Assembly: GCF_000002865.3 (NCBI RefSeq)
Contig: NW_001865067.1
Span: 67,529 to 131,528 of the forward strand
DNA length: 64,000 bases
Source of the DNA: Monosiga brevicollis MX1
Taxonomy: Eukaryota > Opisthokonta > Choanoflagellata > Craspedida > Salpingoecidae
Direction: 5' to 3'
The notes below the pieces were generated by a model. That model did no database searches, was not told the DNA's origin, and saw nothing but the letters and a program-made list of their open reading frames with translations. Below, piece after piece: positions 34,876-45,946 of the stretch. Within the stretch, counting starts at the first letter, position 1. Each line of letters opens with the position of its first letter. Made by a program: the position numbers and the translations under genes.

Positions 34876-37800
34876 ATGCGCGACGATGGAAGGGACCTGT
34901 ATGAGGCGTGTTGGTCTTACGATCCACAAGAGGCGCTGCAGCTGTTGAACAGTTGGGACCCACAACGTATTCGAGATGCTGCTGCTGCTAAAGATGGGGT
35001 ATGTCTGCTGTTTGGGCGAACGAGATATTTGATAAAGTTCTTTGAATAAAACAAAGCTAATGATATTATGCATTTTCCAACAGTATGGCGATACACCAGT
35101 GCACTGGGCCTACCGCAACGGTCATGCCAAGGTGGTGGAGATACTGTTGAAGCACGGTGTTGATGCTGAAGCCAAGGACAAGGTCAGTACTTTCCACTCT
35201 CTCCCTTGCCCCTTCATGTTGGTACTGGATTTGTACGTGATGCTGATGCATAACCCACAGTATGGCATTGCACCACTACACTATGCCTGCCGAAACGGTC
35301 ATGCCAAGGTGGTGGAGATGCTGTTGAAGCACGGCGTTTATACCCGAGACAGGAACGACGTCAGTACAGTACCTCCCTCTCCCTATGCCCCTGCTCAGCC
35401 CCCCATGAGCGTGCAACTGTACCATATGATGATGAAACTGAATCGTTTGCGTGATATCTGATGCATCATCTGACAGGGTGGCAAGACGCCACTGCATTGC
35501 GCCTGCCGAAACGGTCATGCCAAGGTGGTGGAGATGCTGTTGAAGCACGGCGTTTATGTTAACGCCACGGACAACGTCAGTACATTACCTCCCTCTACCC
35601 CCACTCAACCCCCATATGATGGTGCGCAACTACATCACATGATAATGAAACTGCATGGTTTGCGTGATGCCTGATGCATCATCCCCTAGGATGACGAGAC
35701 GCCAGTGCATTACGCCTGCAGAGGTGGCTATGTGGAGATGGTGGAGATGCTGTTGAACCACGACGTTAATGCTAACGCCAAGAACAACGTCAGTGCAGTA
35801 CCTCCCTCTCCCTATGCCCCGCTCGGGCCCCTATGATGGTGCACCTGTACCATATGATGATGAAAATGCATCGTTTGCGTGATGTCTGATGCATCATCTG
35901 ACAGGGTGGCGAGACGCCACTGCATTGCGCCTGCGCAAATCGTCATGTCAAGATGGTGGAGATGCTGTTGAAGCACGACGTTTATGCCGAACGCCAGGAC
36001 AACGTCAGTACAGTACCTCTCTCTCCCTATGCCCCCGCTCAGCCCCCTATGATGGCGCATCTGTACCATATGATGATGATGAGATGCATCGTTTGCGTGA
36101 TGTCTGATGTATCATCTGACAGCGTGGCGACACGCCACTGCATAACGCCTGCAGTCGTGGCTATGTGGAGATGGTGGAGATGTTGTTGAACCACGACGTT
36201 GATGCTAACGCCAAGGACAACGTCAGTACAGTACCTCCCTCTCCCTATGTCCCCGCTCGAAGCTCCTTACGATGGTACACCTGTACCATATGATGATGAA
36301 AATGCATCGTTTGCGTGATGTCGTTGCATCGACAGGGTGGCGAGACGCCACTGCATTGCGCCTGTAGTTATGGCTATGTGGAGATGGTGAAGATGCTGTT
36401 GAAGCACGACGTTGATGCTAACGCTAAGAGCAAGGTCAGTGCAGTACCTCCCTCTCCCTATGTCCCCGCTCAGCCCCCTATGATGGTGCACCTGTACCAC
36501 ACGATGATGATGAAACTGCATCGTTTGCGTGATGCCTGATGCATCATCCCCTAGAAAGACGAGACGCCACTGCATTGTGCCTGTAGAGGTGGTCATGTCA
36601 AGGTGGTGGAGATACTGTTGAAGCACGGTGTTGATGCTGAAGCCAAGGACAAGGTCAGTACTTTCCACTCTCTCCCTTGCCCCTTCATGTTGGTACTGGA
36701 TTTGTACGTGATGCTGATGCATAACCCGCAGTATGGCATTGAACCACTACACTATGCCTGCCGAAACGGTCATGCCAAGGCGGTGGAGATGCTGTTGCAG
36801 CACGGCGTTTATGTTAACGCCACGGACAAGGTCAATACAGTACCTCCTTCTGCCCCCGCTCGGCCCCCTATGATGATGCACCTGTACCACACGATGATGA
36901 TGATGCTGCATGGTTTGCGTGATGCCTGATGCATCATCCCATAGGATGACGAGACGCCACTGCATTGCGCCTGTAGTCATGGCTATGTGGAGGTGGTGGA
37001 GATATTGTTGAAGCACGGCGTTGATGCTAAAGCCAAGGACAACGTCAGTATACTACCCCCACCTCCCTATGCCCGCTCGAAGCCCATTACAGTAGTACAC
37101 CTGTATCATATGTTGATGAAACTGCATCGTTTGCGTGATCATCCCATAGGGTGGCAAGACGCCACTGCATTGTGCCTGCAAAACGATACGGTATTTTTCC
37201 CGTAGTGCGCGCCATGTGGAGATGGTGGAGATGCTTTTGAAGCATGGCGTTGATGCCAACGCCAAGGACAACGTCAGTACACTACCTCCAACTCTCTCTG
37301 CGCCCGCTTTTAGCCCCTTATGATGGTGCACCTGTACCACATGATGATGATGCTGCTATTTTTGCATGATGCCCGATGCATCGTCCGATAGGATGGCGAG
37401 ACGCCACTGCATTGTGCCTGCAGTTATGGCAATGTGGAGATGGTGGAGATGTTGTTGAAGCACGACGTTGATGCTAACGCCAAGGACAAGGTCAGTGCAG
37501 TACCTCCCTCTCTTTTTGCCCCCGCTCGGGCCCCTATGATGGTGCACCTGTACTTTATGATGATGCTGCTGCATTTGCGTGATGCCTGATGCATCATCGA
37601 AAAGGGTGGCGAGACGCCACTGCGTTGCGCCTGTAGAGGTGGCTTTGTCAAGGTGCAGGAGATGCTGTTGAAGCACGACGTTGATGCTCAAGCCAAGAAC
37701 AAGGTCAATCTCTTCCTCTCCCACTCCTCATCCTATTTCTTCTTCTCGACCCTTGGGCGTTGCTCCACACTACGGCCCACCCTGCTCGCCCGTCCCACCT

Positions 37801-38680
37801 CCTGCTCCTTTCTTTCTTTCGTGCTACGCGTTTTCCTCTGCCCTTTTTCGTTTCTGCATACTGCGCGTCTTGTGCGTGGTCCATGCTTCTTGTATATTCT
37901 GCCTACCCACCTCACTCGTTCTTTTTCATTGCTTGAATCCGGGCTCCACCCATCTCTCGAGCGCTCAAGCGGCTTTCAGATGTTATTTGTTCCTGCTTTG
38001 TGCCTTGAGACTCCATATTTCCAAACACTTTCCGATTTAAGCATTCTGCTACCTGCTTGCTTCGCCTGTACATCGCTCTTCGTCAAGCAGCTCCTACACA
38101 CAACCTCGCCTGTGTTTTTTTAGAAAGCAAGCGAATATCCCCAACCTTCGACCTCGCATTTCTGCCCACCTCACATGTTCCGGTCGCTAAATTGTGGGTG
38201 TGTTCTCAGGGAAGCAAAACGCCCCTTGAGGTTGAATGGCAAAACACAGATGACAGCAGTTTGAAGCCCGTCATTCCTGCCCACGAGGCTTGCCCAGCAC
38301 CTTTCGCCCGGCTGCTGCCCCAGCTCAGCCCTGTGCCAACCCACGAGGTGCGCCCTCTCTCCCAGCTAGTTTTCTCCAAAAGCGCTTCCTTCCCATAGCC
38401 CGTCGCTCATTTGACTTGATCACGCTTTGGACTACGAGCATAGACGGATGTCTAGAAGCTAATGAATCACACTGGAAGCTATTAGTCCTGGCAATTGTGC
38501 TCAACAAAAGCAGAATGATGTTTGATGATCCTTGACGGCGCTCTTTGTGATTGTTCCTGCAAGCAAGATATAAGTACGGTCTGTCGGCTGAAAGTGGCAT
38601 TTGAGTCTGGAAGCTCGCTCGCGTTTCAATTTCCTCTGTTTGCTTTTGTGAATTGATTACAGACAGACCAGATCCTATAG
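34876..38680 (+). CDS. Ankyrin gene A: 13 repeats, kinase and PARP parts lost
   Basis: Start ATG 34876 (CTACCATG). The first exon encodes a helical cap with [20 protein letters not shown], shared with genes B and C. Thirteen exons follow, near 35084, 35262, 35478, 35691, 35906, 36122, 36336, 36556, 36732, 36946, 37150, 37393 and 37606. Each encodes one 33-residue ankyrin repeat of the type [20 protein letters not shown] and is bounded by phase-0 introns. A degenerate last repeat ([10 protein letters not shown], 38213-38347) equals the exon that precedes the helical linker in genes B and C. The next exon (from 38663) aligns with the PARP penultimate exon of gene B, but in phase 0 it reads TDQIL and stops at 38678-38680. 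The linker, kinase and most of the PARP domain are missing. Repeat 11 carries an in-frame 8-residue insertion. It may be a functional ankyrin-only protein or a decaying copy. Confidence 0.75.
35084..37704 (+). repeat. Tandem array of exon-plus-intron ankyrin units
   Basis: Thirteen units with a usual period of about 213-216 bp, each a 99-bp ankyrin exon plus a homologous intron. The introns share a GTCAGTACAGTACCTCCCTC donor block, CCCCGCTC and CCCTATGATGGTGCACCTG in the middle, and CGTTTGCGTGATG..TGATGCATCATC near the acceptor. A second intron type (35183-35261 and 36655-36731, TTCCACTCTCTCCCTTGCCC) occurs twice almost identically, so a multi-exon block was also duplicated. Confidence 0.9.
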
Positions 38681-38780
38681 CTCAGCCCAAACCCAACGGC
38701 GAACGCATGTTCATTATCACGCGAGCACTGCTGGGTCATGCCTCTATTCAATCGCTGTCCACGTGGAATTATGTTCGAGC
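38663..38780 (+). pseudogene. Remnant of PARP C-terminal exon in gene A
   Basis: PNGERMFIITRALLGHASI in one frame matches [19 protein letters not shown] of gene B. The frame differs from the one entered by the phase-0 splice, and the following PARP core (FDN..YP) is not found downstream. It is the leftover 3' end of a deleted kinase-PARP region. Confidence 0.7.
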
Positions 38781-39609
38781 TTTGCTCGCCCATGCTCTCA
38801 ATGACTTGACGCGATTCTGGCCATTTCTCTTCTGGTTCTTCCCCCGCCCCCTTGTCATTTGGCTGCCCTTTGGCCTTTTGCCCTCACTGCCGCGAGTCAA
38901 TTCAAATGGGCAAGCGGTTCAAGACGACGCTTCCACACTATGGGGGGCTCATGAGACGCCTTGTAATATGTAATGTACCCCTCTTATCTCAATTTCTTCT
39001 TCTGTAGCACCATGAGGTTCTGGTTAAATACGCCACGGAATAGATTAATGTAGTTTTATTAACATTACATGTTATAGATGTCGAATAAGTTTTAGAGGTT
39101 TATGTCGTGCACAGCTTATTCTTAAATTTGGCTTTTTTTTTTTTTTTCCGGGCGACCCTGCCTCTGCTCCGTTAAGTGAGGTGTGTGCCGCTGTGCGTGG
39201 CCACCATCTGCCTGTCAGTCAATACCGACAGCTGTGCTGCTTCGCTTGAAGTGTGCTACTTCAACGTCCACTTTGTCAATTTTGATCAAGGGGGCGCTGC
39301 CACACAGCAGTGGCATCATCTGCCATCGACGTGGGATCTCACTTTTCCTTCCGCACGGCTCATTAACGGCGTGTTTAGAGTCACGAGCAGTTTGGTTTTG
39401 AGACCAATCGCAATCTACGGTCAGTTCTTCACAGAGGCTTGGCACCCGCCGTGGGACACACCCGGGCGGGCGGGTGTCTCCCGGCTGCCGCTCTGCCGCC
39501 AGCGCATCAAAGTCGAGTTCACATCCCTCCAAGTTGTCAGATATTATTTTATTTGTATTAGAGGGGGGCTTATGATATTGGTGGTGTGATATTGCAAGAA
39601 GCTGTTACC
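38681..39609. other. Intergenic region between ankyrin genes A and B
   Basis: Contains the PARP remnant of gene A at its left end, an AT-rich middle (38990-39150), and the duplicated 5'-flank segment (39160-39440) that leads into gene B. There is no independent ORF of note. Confidence 0.55.
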
Positions 39610-42600
39610 ATGAGTGATGATGATGATGGAAAGCAGCTATACGATGCGTGTGATTCATCAGATCCACAAGAGGCGCTGCAGCTGTTGACCAGTTGGGACC
39701 AACAACGTATACGAGATGCTGCCCAAGGTTGGGTACGTATGCTGTTTGATCTGACGTTGCGGGATATTGGCTACACTTTGAATATGTCACTGGATGGTAT
39801 AACATGGGACATATACTGCATTGCATCGTCCCACAGATTGGCAATACACCGCTGCACAGGGCCTGCATTAAAGGTCATGTCAAGGTGATGGAGATGCTGT
39901 TGAAGCACGGTGCTGATACTGAAGCCAAGGACAACGTCAGTACAGTACCTCCCTCTTAGCCCCTTTACTGCCCTATGATGGTGCACCTGTACCCCATGAT
40001 GATGATGATGATGATGACGATGATGATGCTGTACCTGTATGTCATGCTGATGCATCATACCACAGTGGGGCGGTACACCACTGCACAATGCCTGCTATAA
40101 CGGTCATGACAAGGTGGTGGAGATGCTGTTGAAGCACGGTGCTGATACTGAAGCCAAGGACAAGGTCAGTGCAGTACCTCCCTCTTCCCCCCCCTATGAT
40201 GGTACACCTACACCACATGATGATGATGATGATGATGCTGTACATATACGTCATGCTGATGCATCATCCCACAGGATGGCGGTACACCACTGCACAATGC
40301 CTGCTATAACGGTCATGACAAGGTGGTGGAGATGCTGTTGAAGCACGGTGCTGATGCTAAAGCCAAGGACAACGTCAGTACAGTACCTCCCTCTCCCGAC
40401 ACCCCCCTCCCCCCTCTGGCTGTTGTTCCCGCTCCCCGCTGCTCGTCGCCTTTGCCCCCGTCCCTCGCTCCTCTGCACCCTGCCCACCTTTTTCTTTCCC
40501 GCTCTCCCTCTTCTTGCCCCGTTTTGCGTCCGCTTTGTGTCGGTGCTACCTGCGACTTGCCTTGTTCTCCGTTGATGTCGTGACTCCAATCCGGGCGCCA
40601 CCCCACACCCCACCCCTTGCCATCGCGCCTCTGACTCCCTTGCGCACCCCAAGCAGTCTTTAGTGACCGTTTCTTGATTTTTGCCTTGATCTCCCCTTGC
40701 ACCCACCCTCTGATGCTCCCATTCTGGTGCACCTGTGACACATGACGATGATGCTGTACGTTATGCTGATGCATCGTCCCACAGGATGGCGGTACACCAC
40801 TGCACGATGCCTGCTCTAATGGTCATGTCAAGGTGGTGGAGATGCTGTTGGAGCACGGTGTTGATGCTAAAGCCAAGGCCAACGTTAGTCCAGTACCTCC
40901 TTCTCCCCCCCCTTTACCGCCTCTCTGCCTGTTGCCCCCGCTCCCGCTGCTCGTCGCCTTTGCCCCCGTCCCTCGCTCCTCTGCACCCTGCCCACCTTTT
41001 TCTTTCCCGCTCTCCCTCTTCTTGCCCCGTTTTGCGTCCGCTTTGTGTCGGTGCTACCTGCGACTTGCCTTGTTCTCCGTTGATGTCGTGACTCCAATCC
41101 GGGCGCCACCCCACACCCCACCCCTTGCCATCGCGCCTCTGACTCCCTTGCGCACCCCAAGCAGTCTTTAGTGACCGTTTCTTGATTTTTGCCTTGATCT
41201 CCCCTTGCACCCACCCTCTGATGCTCCCATTCTGGTGCACCTGTGACACATGACGATGATGCTGTACGTTATGATGATGCATCGTCCCACAGGATGGCGA
41301 TACACCACTGCACAATGCCTGCCGTTTCGGTGATGACAAGGCGGTGGAGATGCTGTTGAAGCACGGTGCTGATGCTAAAGCCAAGACCAACGTTAGTCCA
41401 GTACCTCCCTCTTCCCCCCTTTACCCCCCATTATGATGTATTTGTACCACATGATGATGATGATGATGCTGATGATGCTGTACCTGTGCGTTATGCTGAT
41501 GCATCTTTCCACAGTATGACTTGACACCACTGCACAGGGCCTGCAAATACGGTGATGTCAAGATGGTGGAGATGCTGTTGAAGCACGGTGCTGATGCTGA
41601 AGCCAAGTCCAACGTCAGTACAGTACCTCCCTCTTTGTCCCCCCTTTGCCCCCCTATGATGGTGCACCTGTACCACATGATGATTGTGATAATGATGATG
41701 TCCTTGTACGTCATGCTGATGCATCATCCCACAGAATGACGATACACCACTGAACATTGCGTGCGGTTACGGCCATGCGGAGATGGCGGCGATGCTATTG
41801 AAGAGGGAAGTCAATGCTGAAGCAAAAGACAAGGTCAGTACAGTCATGTATCTCCCCCTTATCCACCATCCACCCCTCGTGATACACCAACTAACGTTAT
41901 TCCCATTTTTGGAGAGCTAACACATGATGATGCTGCTGCATCTGCATACGATATATACTTTATGGTGGTGCAACAAACAATAGTGGGGCAGTACACCACT
42001 GCACGATGCCTGCCTTGAGGGCCATGTGGAGGTGGTGGAGATGCTGTTGAAGCACGGTGTTGATGCTCAAGCCAGGAACAAGGTTCATATCTTCCCCTTC
42101 CTCGCCCTGTTCCTGCTGCTCGTCTTTTGGGCCGTTCTACACAGCAGCCCACCCTGCGCGCCCGCCCCACCTCTCGCTCCTGTTTCTTGTTTCGTTCTAC
42201 GCTATTATTTTTGTTTTGCCCTGCCGCTCGCCTTGTCCCGGTCCATGTTTCCTGCACATTACGCCCACCCGCCTCACTTGTCATTTTCTCCCTCATCCGT
42301 CATGGTATCGCTGCTTGAATCCGGGACTCCACCACCCTGTCTCTCGCGCGCTCAAACGTCTCCTTTTCTGATTAGACATCCTGCCACCTGCTTGCTTCAC
42401 CTGTCAACTGCTCTTCCTTCGAGCGGCTCCTGCACACAACCTCGTCTGTGCTTGAAAAAACAAACGGATTTGGTTGCTCACCTCACATGCTCCGATCTCC
42501 CGGATACGGTCGTATTTTCAGAAAAACGAAACGGCCTTTGAAGCTGGATGTCGAAAAGGACATGGCGACAAGCTGGAGCCCGTGTTTGCTGCCCACGAGG

Positions 42601-45600
42601 CTCGCCTCGCACCTTCCGCCTGGCTGCCGCCCCTGCCCAGTCCCGCACCTACCCTCGAGGTGCGTCCCTCTCCTCCCTCTTCCTCAAACGCGTTTTTCAC
42701 TCGAAGCCTCATCGCTCATCCGACTTGACCACGATTTGCTCATTTCCCGCCAACCCCCATTAGACCACAGCCTCTGTTGTGGTGGCAGTGGACACTTGGC
42801 TCAAGCCGCTACTACCCGAGCGCACCACCACCCATCTTCTCCCCCATCTTGATGCCTTTATCACGGGGGCCATCTCGCACTTTCCCAAGCGTGACGCACT
42901 TGCCAGCATGAAGCAGACGATTGATGGGGCGCCGTTGTGTTTTTCTTCAGTGGACTGGGCGACCTTCAAGACGACCACCACCCAGGCGCTCGATGCGCTT
43001 GATCAAGCAGTGCAGGCGCCCAAAGCGCTGAACAGTTGCCTGGGCCAGCTGAATCCCAACTCTGACAATCTAGAATCGGTGCTTCAAGAGCTGCATGCGC
43101 TCACAACTCAGTTTGAGCTGCAGCCGGTGCTTCAAGAGCTACAGAGTGCGCTGGCGGCATGCCCCGTGCCGCCTACGGCACCAGCATCCTCACCGGATAC
43201 ACTGCCCACGGATCTGGCAGCGGCTTTGGACAAGGTCAACGCCCTGAACAGCGTGGGTCCCGAGCTGCAAGAACTGCTCACCAGTTCCAACACCAAGCTC
43301 AAAGGCCGGATTCTGGCATTTATCGATGCTCTAGACGTGGTGGCAAGAGTGGGAACCACCGACACCATCCATCGCGTGGCCACGTTGCGACAGTGTGCGC
43401 AGTGCCAGGAGGTTGACGCAGCACCACCGGTCGCGGCCTTGCCCGAGGCCTGGGATCAGCTTGCTCAAGCACACAACGAGCTCAGCTTGTCCACGCTCAA
43501 CGGCCTGAAACAGGTAGCTCTGTGGCAAGCACCTCCCGACTACGAGCATCAAGCCTGGTATCTGACGTTTGTTCACCAAGAGGCACAAGCCCTGGTGCAG
43601 CAGCTGCAAGACATGATCGACTGGCAGGCCACGACGCTTTCGGTGTTGACCTCGTGCATGAAGTTGGCTGATGAGCTGGCCCAGGGCCACGCCGACGAGG
43701 TCACAGCGGCACATGATGAACTCGACAAGCTGCACGAACAAATACAGGCTACCAATGCGCTCTTGAGAGTTGCACCGCAGGATATGCGCCCCGGTCTTGA
43801 GCAAGGTCTGACAAAATTTGAAAAGCGCCGTGCTGTCTTGCAAAAGCAGCTTTCGGGTCAATCGCGTGAGGACCACGTTGTGGAGCTGGCAGAGCTGCTG
43901 CATCAACACTTTCCAGCCCTGCTGATACTTTTGCATCCCGATCAGAGCATGCTAGGTACCCGCCTCTGCAGCGTGCTTGGCCCCGATCTTCCGGCCACCC
44001 TGATTTTGGAGGCCATGACCGAGGTGGGCCGAGACTTGACCCTCTCTAGTTTGGGCCCGCTTGAGCTGCACTACAACCAAAACCACAAAGTCTACAAAGC
44101 CCATGCCGCGCTGCCTGGTTGCCCCGAGCAAGACTTGGCCGTCAAGGAGTACGCCTTTGTTCGGAAGCACCAGCAGGACCAGTGTCGCACCTTTCTTCGT
44201 GAACTTCGCGCCATGCGCCAGCTTGAGCATCCGCACATTGTTCCGGTTCTGCATGCACTGGTTGAACTGCACAGTGGCCACCCGAGTGCGTTCTTGGTGC
44301 AGCCGTGGTGTGCACAAGGTGACCTGCAGCAGTGGCTTGGCAGGGCGCGTCAACTGGCCACCTCAAGTATTGTTGCTGAGATAATGGCTCAGCTACGCAC
44401 GGCTTTGGCTTTTATGCACAGCAAGGGCCTGGTGCACCGAGATGTGAAGCTGAGCAACGTCATGTTGGACGGCTCAGAGGATCAGCCCGTTGTGCGCCTG
44501 GGCGATTTCGACATTGCCAAGGCCGCCGCCGAAGCCACGATGTTGCCTTGCACCGCCACCGCGTCGTCAGGCACGGCAGGCTATATAGCACCCGAAGTGT
44601 TGTTTGGTGACGGGCACGTCGGCGCACGCCCAGCACAGGACGCCTTTTCATTTGGCTGCGTTCTTTACAACACGTACATGTTTCCGCAGACGGTGCCTCC
44701 CGCCCGTTTTCCTACGGATCACCTGGTTGAAAAGTGCAATTGGGATCCACAAGCAATGCAATCGGGAAAACGTGCTTGCAGCTTTCCACATCTGGCGGCT
44801 GAGGTTGGTGTTATTGTTGCGTTCGCTCGAGGCTGGATCATGGCAAGCCCACACTCATTGATCGTCGATTTGCGTTTGCCTGACCACCACACACCTACCT
44901 TCAAACACAATTCAAAATTTCAACCTTTCTTTTCAGATGTGCAATTCGACGAGCAGTCTGTTTACAGAAACGAGGGTCTTGCTTGCAACAGATCCAAAGC
45001 AACGGCCAAGCTTGTTCGGCGCCGGGCAAATCGTGCAGCGACCTCCTGTTCTTCAAGTTGGGCCTGCCATTGACGTTTTGTGCGACGCCCCCGAGCTTAT
45101 TCCAGAGGTGCGTTGCTTGCTGATGAATGCCCTTCAAATGCAAGCAGGCTAATTTGCATTGACTATTAAATTAGGTGGCGGACTTGTTGCGGCAGCTGAG
45201 CACTGCTGGACGAGGGCCAGCAGGCATTGCAGTTCAGCGGGTTGAGCGCGTGCAAAACCCCGTGTTGTGGGAGCGTTACTGTGCCAAACGACGTGAGATG
45301 GTGCATCGCATAACAAATCAGGAGCACTATAATCAACTCCAAACGGCCGCCTTGGACGCACTGCCAAGCTTTCCAGCCTTGTTGAGAGACACGCCCTGTC
45401 AAGAGCGCTTGCTACTCCACGGCATAGCTTTGAAGCAAGTTGTGCGTGACAAGATTGTACGCTTCGGCCTCGACCATCGCTTTGCGGGCAGCAACGCCGG
45501 CCATCGATTTGGTCTTGGCGTTTATCTGGCTGATCATCCCGGCAAGGTGTGGCTTCAACTCGCAACCAGTCTATGCGAGTCTTTCCGTGCTGATGGTATT

Positions 45601-45946
45601 ATGATGTGCACTCTTGCATGAATGTAGAGTCACCAGTACGCCGAGCCTGGACCCAACGGCGAGCGCGTGCTCGTCCTCACGCGAGCCTTGCTTGGTCGTG
45701 CCCATGTCCACCAGTCACCCTCCCAGGGAGCCATAGCCCCTCCGCTCATTTGCAAAGATTCGCCTGACAACGAGCGGTGTGTTGATAAACGGACAAGAAT
45801 CTTTCAGGGTTGTCGATCTCACTTGTAACTGCTTGTCCCGCAGATATGATTCCATTATTGCTACACCGCCAGGAGACTACCATGAGGTTGTCATGTTTGA
45901 CAACTCCCAGATGTATCCTGAAATGGTCATCTACTATACTGTCTAG
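39610..45946 (+). CDS. Gene B: ankyrin repeats, helical linker, protein kinase and PARP domain
   Basis: Start ATG 39610 (GTTACCATG). The cap exon has [20 protein letters not shown]. Eight single-repeat ankyrin exons lie near 39838, 40065, 40274, 40784, 41293, 41515, 41735 and 41984, and a degenerate one near 42521. One large exon (about 42768-44806) encodes a ~430-residue helical linker and then a kinase: VYKA, AVKEY (Lys), [34 protein letters not shown] (DFD, not DFG), [12 protein letters not shown] and [12 protein letters not shown] further exon gives DPKQRPS. The PARP exons (45175-45946) give [22 protein letters not shown] (His), [19 protein letters not shown] (Tyr), [13 protein letters not shown], and [19 protein letters not shown], where Glu fits the third triad position. 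Stop at 45944-45946. Total about 1,290 residues. It probably combines protein recognition, phosphorylation and ADP-ribosylation, but no substrate can be inferred. Confidence 0.88.
40441..41294 (+). repeat. Recent 508-bp tandem duplication of ankyrin exon plus long intron
   Basis: The block 40441-40786 recurs at 40949-41294 with one or two differences in about 345 bp. The repeat period (508 bp) covers one ankyrin exon and its long pyrimidine-rich intron, so repeats 4 and 5 of gene B arose by a very recent unit duplication. The open minus-strand frames in both copies are shadows. Confidence 0.93.
44295..44806 (+). repeat. Near-identical kinase C-lobe tract shared with 50255-50766
   Basis: Gene B and gene C are only about 70 percent alike upstream, but from TGGTGCAGCCGTGG onward they are mostly identical for about 510 bp. 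One stretch of roughly 170 bp (from CGGGCACGTCGGCGCACGCC to the exon end) differs at only a few positions, including third codon positions. Similarity falls sharply at the donor site of the exon. This fits gene conversion. Confidence 0.85.

Noticed and set aside
35084-37704. CRISPR-like look of evenly spaced near-identical blocks
   Set aside because: The repeated blocks are 99-bp coding ankyrin exons with splice sites, and the spacers are homologous introns, so this is gene structure and not a CRISPR array.
40251-41390. Two long basic minus-strand ORFs, identical in large part
   Set aside because: They are antisense to the duplicated pyrimidine-rich introns of gene B; the identity reflects the DNA duplication, not a conserved protein.
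34876-45946. Genes A and B as a single long gene
   Set aside because: Gene B has its own cap exon homologous to that of gene A, its own ATG, and a copy of the 5' flank, and gene A ends in a stop before it.
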